Shown: one piece after another, positions 57,139 through 64,000 of the stretch
Layout of the letters: each line of letters begins with the position of its first letter
Numbering within the stretch: position 1 is the stretch's first letter
Origin: CAIQJJ01 sp964606085
GTDB taxonomy: Bacteria > Chloroflexota > Anaerolineae > Anaerolineales > UBA4823
Reading direction: 5' to 3'
Length of the DNA stretch: 64,000 nt
NCBI GenBank assembly: GCA_964606085.1
Contig: CAZSFD010000007.1
Coordinates: forward strand, 34,619-98,618
Program-made: the position numbers and the translations under genes
Notes under the pieces: model-generated
Seen by the model: the letters and a program-made list of their open reading frames with translations, nothing else
What the model was told of the DNA's origin: nothing
The model's database searches: none

Positions 57139-60129
57139 TTAGTTCGAGCGGCGAACGGAAATGGTGCAGCCATTGTCAAACGTCAACGAAACATAATCTG
57201 ATGAACTGGTTTGCAGCGGCGACACCAAAAAGACGAAACTGAGCGTGGCGCTATCGCCGCTGTCAATTTCCCGCTTGTTTGCATTACTGGGCCAACCGCT
57301 GGAAATGGTGGCCGGAGAATTATCCGCGCCGGTATCCCATATCCGCTGCGAACCGAGGTAGATGTTGTCCAAACTCTGATCGCTGGGGTTGTCATACCAG
57401 TAGATCGAGATTGAAGTCAGCAGGACGGTGATGTCGGATGGGTTCGAGACGGTCAGATCGAGTTTGGAGCCATTCGGGTTGGGCATCGGGCTGATGCTGG
57501 GACACAGGTCATTCTCATTGATTGTGTAGGTGATCGAAGTGTGGGTCAAGCCCAGCATGGCGCCTGTCGGCACGCCCAGGAATAACTCGATGGTCTCATT
57601 GGGTTCGCCATAAATGGCGTCATCTACAATCACCAGCGAGAACTGCGCCCGTGTGGTGTTGGGCGGAATGCTGACCGGGCTGGTGGTGGAGAGGCAAAAA
57701 TCTATGCCAGCCCCCGGATTCTGACAATTGAGGCCGCGGGTGGCCGTGCCGCCAATCGTGAAGGGCACCGTCACCGTGTTGCCTGAAGCGTGACTCAACA
57801 AAATATCTACCACAATTCCGCTGATAGACTCCGGGTTGTTGGCATGATACGAAGGGTTAACCTGGATGCTGACCACCGGCATGGCGTCATTATCCTGGAT
57901 TTGCGCCGTGTGCTGCGTCAACGTTCCTAAGGTGGCGTTGGTGGGTGTGCCGAGGGTGAGGATGACGGTTTCGATTTCGGTTTCATCCAACGTATCGTCA
58001 ATCAATGTGACGACGAAGTCCACATACGGCTGGCCGGCCAATACCACCGCCGAAGCGTTGGCAAGCGTAAAATCGCTGCCCTGCGTGGCGGTGCTGTTGA
58101 CAGCGACGTTCACCGGCACGGTCACGTTCTGCGTCCACACATTGCTCAGGCTGATGCGCACGGCAATCTGGCCCACCCCTTCGGCCACCGGCTCACTGAA
58201 AGATTGCGCAAACGCCACCTGTGGCTGGCCAGCGGCCCCATCGAGGATGGTCAGCGTATGCACGGCCGGGCTGCCCAAAACGGCGGTGTTATTGAGCGGG
58301 TTGCCCAGGGTGATGATGACCGTTTCATTGCCCTCGACAGCAGGGGAAGTTGGCGAAGGGGCAATGCCCGTAGAAGTGGCCGTGGGCGGCATGGACGTAT
58401 TCGTCCTGGTAGGTGTTGGCGGCAAGGCGGTGTTGGTGGCCGTGGGTGGCACCGGTGTGTTCGTGCGCGTGGATGTCGGGGGAAGCGCCGTCTGGGTCGC
58501 TGTGTTGGTCGCGGTCGGATGAATAGGGGTGGGCGTTCGCGTAATCGTCGCCGTGTGCGTCGCCGTTGGGGGAATGGGACTGTTGGTTGGTGTGGGCGTC
58601 TTCGTTTTCGGTGCGGCCACATCCTTCGGGTTGCCCGCGTTGCCAGCGCCGCCGCTGCGAGCAGCCGCATCGTCGCGGATAACCGTCACGGCGATATTGG
58701 CCGATACCTGCCCGGCCAGGATCGTGATCGAGCTGGCCGGTGACAGGGTGTAATCGCTGCCCTGGGTGGCCGAGCCATTCAACGAAAACGGCACAGTCAC
58801 ATTCACGCTGCTGGGGGCCGACAGGCGCACCAACACGTTGGCAACGCCCACATCTTCGCCCACCGCCTGCACATCCACATCGAAGTACACCGTTGGCAGT
58901 TCATCATCATCCAAAATGGTCACCACGTGGGTATCGGGTGAGCCTAGCGCAGCTTCACTGGGCGTTCCCAGGTGAATGGTGAAGGTCTCATCGCCTTCAT
59001 TTTCAAGGTCATTGATCAGGCTGATGGCAAAGCTGCTGCCCAGGCTGCCTGGCAAAATCGTGACCGAACTGCCCCCCAGGGTGTAATCTACGCCCACTTT
59101 GGCGCTGTTCTCGGCATCGGTGACAAAATAGGGCACCGTAACGGTTTTACCGGAGAGGCCGCTCAAAATCACCGAACCGGTCAGCCCACCAAGCGCTTCA
59201 CCGCCGCTTTGCCCCGCCGAGGAAAACGAAACCGTTGGCGGGTCATCGTCATCGGCGATGGTTAACTGAAAGACTATCGGTGAACCCAGGTTAGCATTCG
59301 AGGGCTTGGAAAGGGTCAGGATAACCGTTTCATCGTATTCGTCTATGCTGTCGTTGGAAACCGCAATGGTGACATCGACCCCGGTCTGCCCGGCGGGGAT
59401 CAAAAATGTACCTGTCACAGGCCCTTCGCACACATTCGACAGCGAATTGGCCGACACCGAGAAATCATCACAATAAGCCGCCGAACCCGAAACCGCGAAG
59501 GGCACCACCGTATCAGCCGTATTCGCCGAGCTTAAACGCACCTGCAACGTATAGTTCCCATCGTTTTCACCAACATCATCGGAAGACATACTAAAGTAAA
59601 CTTGCGGCGTGCCAGCGCCGCCCGAACCGGGCGTGCCTTGCACTTCCACGTTGGTTAAAATCGTCCGCACGGTGGTGGAATTGAGCACAAAAGGCTCAAT
59701 GATACCCGCTACCGGCACGAGCGGCTCATAGGGGAAGGAAACCCGAATGACCACCCGCATCCCCAACGAAACCGGCACCGTGGCCGGGCAGTTCGTAGAC
59801 ACAACTGCCGTATTCGGGCCAGAATCGTAAGAAATCTGGATATTTTCATCGGGCAGGTTGAGTAAAACGGCATTCCGCCGGGCCGCGGCGCGAATGCCGG
59901 CGCAATCGAGATAATGCGGCAAGCCGCCCCCTACATCGCCAGCCGCTGAAGCATATCGAGCGGCATCGCGCGTGGCATTGGTCAACATGCTATACGATGC
60001 CAACAGGTGCCCAAATTCAATCATGCCAAAAATGATCAGAAGTACCAGCGGCACTAGCAGGGCAAACTCCACCATGCTCTGGGCATGTTCGGTCAGGTTG
60101 CGGTGGGGATTGCGGGAAGATGTTTTCAT
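57139..60129 (-). CDS. TadE pseudopilin fused to multiple Calx-beta domains
   Basis: A 996-residue protein. Residues about 14-45 (EHAQSMVEFALLVPLVLLII) are a TadE-type signal and helix, and a pseudopilin domain runs to about 150. From about 165 to 890 there are roughly six Calx-beta repeats, each with a DDxxDExxETVILTL-like strand (DSIDEYDETVILTL, DLENEGDETFTIHL, DTLDETEIETVILTL, DAIYGEPNETIELFL). One of them, at about 480-625, is split by a Thr/Pro-rich stretch of about 115 residues. The C-terminus is a separate beta domain. Calx-beta repeats often bind calcium in adhesins. The ATG at 60129 matches the other TadE start. An ECF-type promoter lies upstream. Confidence 0.82.
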   Translation of the reverse strand: MKTSSRNPHRNLTEHAQSMVEFALLVPLVLLIIFGMIEFGHLLASYSMLTNATRDAARYASAAGDVGGGLPHYLDCAGIRAAARRNAVLLNLPDENIQISYDSGPNTAVVSTNCPATVPVSLGMRVVIRVSFPYEPLVPVAGIIEPFVLNSTTVRTILTNVEVQGTPGSGGAGTPQVYFSMSSDDVGENDGNYTLQVRLSSANTADTVVPFAVSGSAAYCDDFSVSANSLSNVCEGPVTGTFLIPAGQTGVDVTIAVSNDSIDEYDETVILTLSKPSNANLGSPIVFQLTIADDDDPPTVSFSSAGQSGGEALGGLTGSVILSGLSGKTVTVPYFVTDAENSAKVGVDYTLGGSSVTILPGSLGSSFAISLINDLENEGDETFTIHLGTPSEAALGSPDTHVVTILDDDELPTVYFDVDVQAVGEDVGVANVLVRLSAPSSVNVTVPFSLNGSATQGSDYTLSPASSITILAGQVSANIAVTVIRDDAAARSGGAGNAGNPKDVAAPKTKTPTPTNSPIPPTATHTATITRTPTPIHPTATNTATQTALPPTSTRTNTPVPPTATNTALPPTPTRTNTSMPPTATSTGIAPSPTSPAVEGNETVIITLGNPLNNTAVLGSPAVHTLTILDGAAGQPQVAFAQSFSEPVAEGVGQIAVRISLSNVWTQNVTVPVNVAVNSTATQGSDFTLANASAVVLAGQPYVDFVVTLIDDTLDETEIETVILTLGTPTNATLGTLTQHTAQIQDNDAMPVVSIQVNPSYHANNPESISGIVVDILLSHASGNTVTVPFTIGGTATRGLNCQNPGAGIDFCLSTTSPVSIPPNTTRAQFSLVIVDDAIYGEPNETIELFLGVPTGAMLGLTHTSITYTINENDLCPSISPMPNPNGSKLDLTVSNPSDITVLLTSISIYWYDNPSDQSLDNIYLGSQRIWDTGADNSPATISSGWPSNANKREIDSGDSATLSFVFLVSPLQTSSSDYVSLTFDNGCTISVRRSN

Positions 60130-60178
60130 GGGCTTTACCATAAGAAATAGGGTGGGTAAACCGTCATTCATGGGGTAA

Positions 60179-60204
60179 AACGTATCTTTATTGCAGGTGT
60201 TACA
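60179..60204 (-). promoter_or_regulatory. ECF-type promoter of the TadE-Calx-beta gene
   Basis: TGTAAC (60204-60199), a 16-nt spacer, CGTT (60182-60179), extended to CGTTTTAC. CAAAG before the -35 and TGCAAT 3 nt after it match the site at 54326-54351. Confidence 0.75.
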
Positions 60205-60260
60205 CTTTGAGCAAAGAAAAATGCGACTTCAAGCCTATCAATTTCGTTATTTCTGAAAAT

Positions 60261-60297
60261 CAAAGCCGCCAGGAACGCTGCATTCCTGGCGGCTTTG
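60261..60297 (-). terminator. hairpin terminator after the sigma/DUF5667 operon
   Basis: CAAAGCCGCCAGGAA pairs perfectly with TTCCTGGCGGCTTTG (15 bp, 7-nt loop); ATTTTC follows on the minus strand. It separates the sigma operon from the TadE-Calx-beta promoter. Confidence 0.7.
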
Positions 60298-60328
60298 TGT
60301 ACCATGTTGCCGACTTTGAAAGTAACCC

Positions 60329-60434
60329 GTGGTGCAAGTCTCTGACTTGCACGCTATGTTGCGCACGCTATGTTGCGCACGCTATGTTGCGCACGCTATG
60401 TTGCGCACGCTCGCAAACCAAAGGTTTGCGCCAC
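60329..60434. repeat. dispersed palindromic element, copy B, with internal 14-bp tandem repeat
   Basis: The ends are GTGGTGCAAGTC...TGACTTGCAC and GCAAACCAAAGGTTTGCGCCAC, the inverse of copy A at 54520. Between them the unit CACGCTATGTTGCG is repeated four times without change (60350-60405). Copy A has one related unit only, so copy B has expanded. Confidence 0.8.
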
Positions 60435-60499
60435 AGCGGCCAGATCATTTTCATCCATTGGGGTGTTGCCCAAACCCGATGTTTGGCTTGTGACTGAAA

Positions 60500-61803
60500 T
60501 CAGGGTTTGGGTTCTTTGGTCGGCTTTGGTTCATCAGTGGGCTTTGGCTCGTGGGTGGGTTTGGGTTCGTCAGTGGGCTTTGGCTCGTNNNNNNNNNNNN
60601 NNNNNNNNNNNNNNNNNNNNNNNNNNNNNNNNNNNNNNNNNNNNNNNNNNNNNNNNNNNNNNNNNNNNNNNNNNNNNNNNNNNNNNNNTCAGTGGGCTTT
60701 GGCTCGTGGGTGGGTTTGGGTTCGTCAGTGGGCTTTGGCTCGTCGGTGGGCTTCGGGGTTGAAGTCGGCTTCTCTTCTTTGGTCGGCTTCGGGGTCGAGG
60801 TCGGCTTCTCTTCTTTGGTCGGCTTCGGTTCGTCGGTGGGCCTGGCTGTGTGCGTGGGCGGCTTGTGTGTGTTGGCTGGCTGAGCCGTATGCGTGGGTGG
60901 TTTATGCGTGTTGGCTGGCTGAGCCGTATGCGTGGGTGGTTTATGCGTGTTGGCTGGCTGAGCCGTATGCGTTGGTGGTTTGTGCGTGTTGGCTGGCCGG
61001 GCGGTCGGTGGTGTGGCAGGTTGCTGAGAGGCCAGGTCTTGCGCGGTCTGGCGGCTGTTCTGATTGACCAGAACGATTTGCTCCACTGCGACCAGGGTGC
61101 TGGCTGGCGAAAAGCTGGCGATCAAATTCAAGGTCTCGTATTGGCCGGTCAGCGATTCTTCCACCGTCTGCGCTAATGCCGTCCCACGTTGCGAGTCCGC
61201 ATCCACCACATTGGAGGTCAACTGCATCACCGAACTCATCAGGCGTTCATACTGCGCAGCCGTCTGCGCCACCTGGTCAGTGTCCCCTTCCAGAATCAGT
61301 TGCTCCAACTCGTTAATCCGCCGCTCGGCAAAAGCGAGGGAAAGATAGGCATCCCCTTCATCGGTTAACGAAATTGCCAGTTGAAAATCTTCTAAAGCCG
61401 TTTTGAGCGGATAAAATGTATCTCCGGGCAAAGAACTGAGCGCCGTAGAAGCCAGGCTTTGCCCGACCGTAAAAGTCAAAAAGAAAAACAGCACCGCCAG
61501 CGTTGCCAATACCGGAACCGCCACGCGCTTCTGCCAACCACCGAGCAGCTTTTGATGCCACGCAAGCACCGGTTTGGCCGCTTGCGCCACCACCCAGGGA
61601 CGTGAGGCGTGAATAAAACCCGGGCGCGGGTTCAAACTGGCAGAACGGTCGCGCAGCCACTGTACAGTTTCCAGGAACGGGCGTAACTCACTTGCCATTT
61701 GTGGATACTTCGCCAGGATGACTTCAACATCCCCCGGATTCTTCATGGCATCATCCAGACATAAGGCTAAAACGGTATCAAAATCAGGTGTGTGGTTCAT
61801 CAT
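60500..61803 (-). CDS. DUF5667 membrane protein, putative anti-sigma partner (contains assembly gap)
   Basis: The N-terminus (about 1-85) is cytoplasmic, one membrane helix follows (VAVPVLATLAVLFFFLTFTV), and SSLPGDTFYPLKTALEDFQ marks the DUF5667 domain (about 120-240). The tail is repetitive: four copies of a 13-residue ANTHKPPTHTAQP unit, then 12-residue units such as TDEPKPTHEPKP. A 100-N gap (60589-60688) falls inside. Its length is not a multiple of three, so straight translation slips frame; the repeat frame continues to a TGA at 60500-60502. It overlaps the ECF sigma gene (ATGA), so it probably senses outside and restrains that sigma factor. Confidence 0.8.
60589..60688. other. 100-N scaffold gap inside a coding repeat
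   Basis: Exactly 100 N, the usual placeholder for a gap of unknown size. Both flanks are the same 36-bp repeat (TGGGCTTTGGCTCGT and relatives). To keep frame the missing stretch should be 17 nt plus a multiple of 36. Confidence 0.95.
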
Positions 61804-62366
61804 TCGTGGTTTTTACCATCATCCAATAATTTCCGCAGGGCAGCCAGCGCCCGGTGCTGCAAAACCCGCACCGCCCCATCCGACTTGTTCATGGCTGCCG
61901 CGGTTTCCTCTACCGATAACTCACTGATAAAACGCAAGGTTAATACCAGGCGATATTCTTCGTGCAATTGACTCATCGTCCGGCGCAATTCCTGACTTTG
62001 CAACTGCGCCCCAACCACATCCGCCGGCCCAGCCCGATCATCTGGAATGGGAATGGCCTCGATGTCATCTTCCTGGGTATTGCGGGTGCGGCGGTAAAAA
62101 TCAATCAGCGCATTACGGGCCACCCGCAGCAAAAAAGCCACAAATGGCACACCCTGTTCGCGAAACTTGGGCAGTGCGCGCCAGGCCCGCAAAAACACAT
62201 CGCTGGTCAGGTCTTCAGCGTCGAGGCGATTGCTGACATGCGAATAGAGAAAGCGAAATACCGCCTGGGCGTGCCGTTCATAGAGTTCGCCAAAGGCTTC
62301 GGCATTACCGTCTTGCGCCCGATAGAGCAACTCGGCATCTGAAGTGTCTTGCCAGCGTGATGTCAC
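61800..62366 (-). CDS. ECF RNA polymerase sigma factor (second), proposed regulator of the TadE genes
   Basis: A 188-residue ECF sigma factor. Region 2 (FGELYERHAQAVFRFLYSHV, then DAEDLTSDVFLRAWRAL) and region 4 (MSQLHEEYRLVLTLRFI, VEETAAAMNKSDGAVRVLQ) are complete. TGTAAC-N16-CGTT lies at once upstream (62380-62405), matching the promoters of both TadE-type genes. A TTG at 62381 would lie in the -10, so the GTG at 62366 (preceded by AAGG) or the one at 62372 is the likelier start. It overlaps the DUF5667 gene by 4 nt; together they look like a sigma/anti-sigma pair. Confidence 0.92.
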   Translation of the reverse strand: MTSRWQDTSDAELLYRAQDGNAEAFGELYERHAQAVFRFLYSHVSNRLDAEDLTSDVFLRAWRALPKFREQGVPFVAFLLRVARNALIDFYRRTRNTQEDDIEAIPIPDDRAGPADVVGAQLQSQELRRTMSQLHEEYRLVLTLRFISELSVEETAAAMNKSDGAVRVLQHRALAALRKLLDDGKNHE

Positions 62367-62379
62367 ATTCACCTTGATC

Positions 62380-62405
62380 AACGTAAAACAAGTCCGATTG
62401 TTACA
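62380..62405 (-). promoter_or_regulatory. ECF-type autoregulatory promoter of the second sigma gene
   Basis: TGTAAC (62405-62400), a 16-nt spacer and CGTT (62383-62380). Same elements and spacing as at 54326-54351 and 60179-60204; AAAC precedes the -35 here. The predicted transcript start falls within about 10 nt of the sigma start codon. Confidence 0.7.
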
Positions 62406-62499
62406 GTTTGTTTCAACATATTGGGAAGTAGTCTAATTCTAAACGATAATCAAGTTTGCATAACAACCCCCGGCGTGTATCATGGGTTACAATCTCAAC

Positions 62500-63861
62500 A
62501 TGAAACGATGGCTCTCCCTGGCCGCGCGATTGCTCTCACTCGGCCTGCTGCTCTTCCTCTCGCTGCAAAAAACCATCATCCTGGTGATAGACGGCGCACC
62601 GCAACAGCACACCACCTTCGCCCTGACTGTGGACGGGGCCTTGCGGGCCGCCCGCATCATCCCCGGCGCGGGCGATGTGATCCAGCCGCCGCCCGCCACC
62701 TGGCTCACCGAGGGCCTCACCATCACCGTAGAACGGGCCGTGGCGGTGCAAATCTACGCCGCTGGGACGTTGACCAACCTCGTCAGTGCGGCCCGCCGCC
62801 CGGCAGACTGGCTGACCCGGGCCGGGATAGCCTGGCAGCCGGGCGATGTGCTGCGCGCCAACGGCCTTGCCGTTGCGCCAGATGAACCTCTTCCCCGCGC
62901 TGGCTCGTTCAGCCTGCACGTCATCCGTCCGGTCGTCATCCATCTGCATCGGGCCGGCGAAACGTACATCATCACTACCACCGCCGCCACCCTGGGCCAG
63001 GCTCTCTGGCAGGCCGGTATCCACCTGCATCCCGCCGACCGCCTGACGCCCGCTGCCACAACCCACCTTACCGCCACACTGACTGCCAACCTGATCCCCT
63101 CGCAGCCGATCACCATCACCACCGCCCATGGCAGCGTCAACCGGCGCAGCGCCGCCGCCAGCGTGGGCGAGGCGCTGGCTGAGGCTGGCCTGGCCGCGCA
63201 AGGGCTGGATTACGCCATCCCCGCCGTCAGCGCCCCCCTGCCAGCCGATGGGCAAATCCGCCTGGTGCGTGTGCGCGAAGAAGTGCTGATCGAACAGACC
63301 AGCCTGCCCTACGGCAGCACCTGGCAAACGGTAGACGACCTGGCGCTCGACGAACGCAGCCTGCTCAGGCCCGGCGTTTACGGCATTCAGGCCAGCCGCG
63401 TGCGCGTGCGTTTTGTAGAGGACGTGGAGATCAGCCGCATCGTCGAAAGCCAGTGGCAGGCGCAAGCGCCGGTAGATGAACTGGTCGGCTACGGCATGAA
63501 AATCACCGTGCAAAGCCTTGATACCCCCGATGGCCCGCTCGAATACTATCGCGCCCTGCAATTCTGGGCCACCTCCTACGCCCCCAAATATGTGGGCGGC
63601 AGCACCCGCACCGCCAGCGGCAAAACCCTGCAAAAAGGGCTGGTCGGTGTGGATACGGCCTACATCCCCTTTGGCACACGGCTGTACATCCCCGGCTACG
63701 GTTTCGCCGAGGCCGCCGACACCGGGCGCATCAGCGGGCGCTGGATTGACCTGGGCTACAGCGACGACGATTTCGAGGGCTGGCATCAATGGGTCACCGT
63801 TTATTTCCTGTGGCCGCCGGGTTATGTGCCGCCCTTCATTCCCCCGCCATCACGGTATTGA
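62500..63861 (+). CDS. cell-wall protein with DUF348, G5 and 3D domains (YabE-like)
   Basis: A 453-residue exported protein. After an N-terminal signal or anchor helix (LAARLLSLGLLLFLSLQ) come ubiquitin-like DUF348 repeats (about 38-95, 145-200 and 205-260), a G5 domain (about 265-345) and a C-terminal 3D domain (YIPFGTRLYIPGYG, EAADTGRISGRWIDLG) with the three conserved Asp. 3D domains are lytic-transglycosylase-like, so peptidoglycan cleavage is likely. TACAAT ends 6 nt before the ATG at 62500, so I prefer it to the ATG at 62482. Its place before rsmA matches Bacillus yabE. Confidence 0.85.
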   Translation: MKRWLSLAARLLSLGLLLFLSLQKTIILVIDGAPQQHTTFALTVDGALRAARIIPGAGDVIQPPPATWLTEGLTITVERAVAVQIYAAGTLTNLVSAARRPADWLTRAGIAWQPGDVLRANGLAVAPDEPLPRAGSFSLHVIRPVVIHLHRAGETYIITTTAATLGQALWQAGIHLHPADRLTPAATTHLTATLTANLIPSQPITITTAHGSVNRRSAAASVGEALAEAGLAAQGLDYAIPAVSAPLPADGQIRLVRVREEVLIEQTSLPYGSTWQTVDDLALDERSLLRPGVYGIQASRVRVRFVEDVEISRIVESQWQAQAPVDELVGYGMKITVQSLDTPDGPLEYYRALQFWATSYAPKYVGGSTRTASGKTLQKGLVGVDTAYIPFGTRLYIPGYGFAEAADTGRISGRWIDLGYSDDDFEGWHQWVTVYFLWPPGYVPPFIPPPSRY

Positions 63862-63922
63862 TCGCTGTATCTTTGAGAAACTTCGCTGGTTTCGACAGGC
63901 TCAACCAACGTACAAATCAGTC

Positions 63923-64000
63923 ATGAACCCATCATTTACTCCCCTTCACATCCCCTCCTTGCTGCGCCAACACGGTCTGCGTCCCGATAAAAGCGTGGGG
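63923..64000 (+). CDS. rsmA: 16S rRNA dimethyladenosine transferase, N-terminal fragment
   Basis: The first 26 codons are present and the gene runs off the right edge. LLRQHGLRPDKSVG matches the conserved start of KsgA/RsmA (typically LL...GxRPxKSLGQxFL), which dimethylates A1518 and A1519 of 16S rRNA. No catalytic motif is visible yet. The YabE-like gene just upstream is the conserved neighbour in other bacteria and supports the call. The short gap between them contains GGTTTCGACAGGCTCAACC, a common dispersed sequence. Confidence 0.8.
   Translation, partial: MNPSFTPLHIPSLLRQHGLRPDKSVG

Noticed and set aside
52556..60129. A complete Tad pilus locus
   Set aside because: Only TadE- and TadG-like proteins are present; no TadA ATPase, TadB/C platform, prepilin peptidase or secretin gene is in the window.
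60350..60405. Regular tandem repeat that might suggest a CRISPR array
   Set aside because: Units are 14 bp and directly adjacent with no spacers, and no cas genes are present.
60451..60499. Extension of the DUF5667 protein to a stop at 60451
   Set aside because: It depends on reading through the 100-N gap in a shifted frame; the repeat frame stops at 60500.
1..64000. tRNA or rRNA genes
   Set aside because: Reading the intergenic stretches I found no cloverleaf-like segment with a T-loop motif and no rRNA sequence; the only stable RNA gene seen is ffs.

Overview
The window looks like a chromosomal segment of about 60% GC from a Chloroflexota bacterium, most likely of the Anaerolineae/Caldilineae type. 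This rests on the gene mix (XPB-type helicase with helicase-associated partners, MGDG-synthase-like glycosyltransferase, DUF951, DUF5667, DUF2264), many lipoproteins and surface proteins with long Thr/Pro (TPTATPT-type) linkers, and the abundance of intergenic palindromes. No lineage marker such as a 16S rRNA gene is present, so the assignment is an inference. One run of exactly 100 N (60589-60688) marks a scaffold gap inside a repeat, so the source is a draft assembly.

Layout. 1-3.4 kb: the start of an XPB-like helicase and two helicase-associated partner genes. 3.5-4.2 kb: an rpsU-infA operon behind a perfect sigma-70 promoter and an attenuator-like leader. 4.3-10.6 kb: housekeeping genes (metallophosphatase, kbl, HD protein, M50 protease, DUF951, glycolipid glycosyltransferase, rsmI, EamA transporter). 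10.7-12.9 kb: an AT-richer type II restriction-modification pair. 13-20.6 kb: lipoprotein esterase, gatC-gatA, GAF-GAF-HD-GYP protein, M3 peptidase, NDH-2. 20.6-25.8 kb: a minus-strand operon of sensor kinase, receiver/pseudo-kinase and a Thr/Pro-rich surface protein. 26-30.8 kb: deoxynucleoside kinase, aldo/keto reductase with ferredoxin domain, lipoprotein, roadblock protein, pyrG. 31.3-42 kb: carbohydrate genes (DUF2264, two Gfo/Idh/MocA oxidoreductases, GH5-like lipoprotein, GarR-like dehydrogenase) plus YgiQ. 42-44.4 kb: ECF sigma, ZAS anti-sigma and a bactofilin-like membrane protein. 44.5-52.5 kb: era, mutS2, eno, SulP transporter and the SRP RNA gene.

52.5-62.4 kb is the most unusual part. 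It holds minus-strand TadG-like and TadE-like pseudopilin genes, a nidogen-like secreted protein, a TadE pseudopilin fused to a string of Calx-beta domains, and an ECF sigma factor with a DUF5667 partner. The sequence TGTAAC-N16-CGTT, the shape of an ECF promoter, occurs at the same place upstream of the sigma gene and of both TadE-type genes. The simplest reading is an autoregulated ECF sigma factor controlling a Tad-like surface-protein regulon. The window ends with a G5/3D-domain cell-wall protein beside the start of rsmA, the arrangement known from yabE-ksgA in Bacillus.

Regulatory DNA is unusually legible. Several genes have a TATAAT or TACAAT box 6-7 nt before the start codon and no Shine-Dalgarno, which suggests leaderless mRNAs. 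The rpsU-infA and pyrG leaders each hold competing base-pairing segments. Many intergenic regions carry dispersed palindromic elements.
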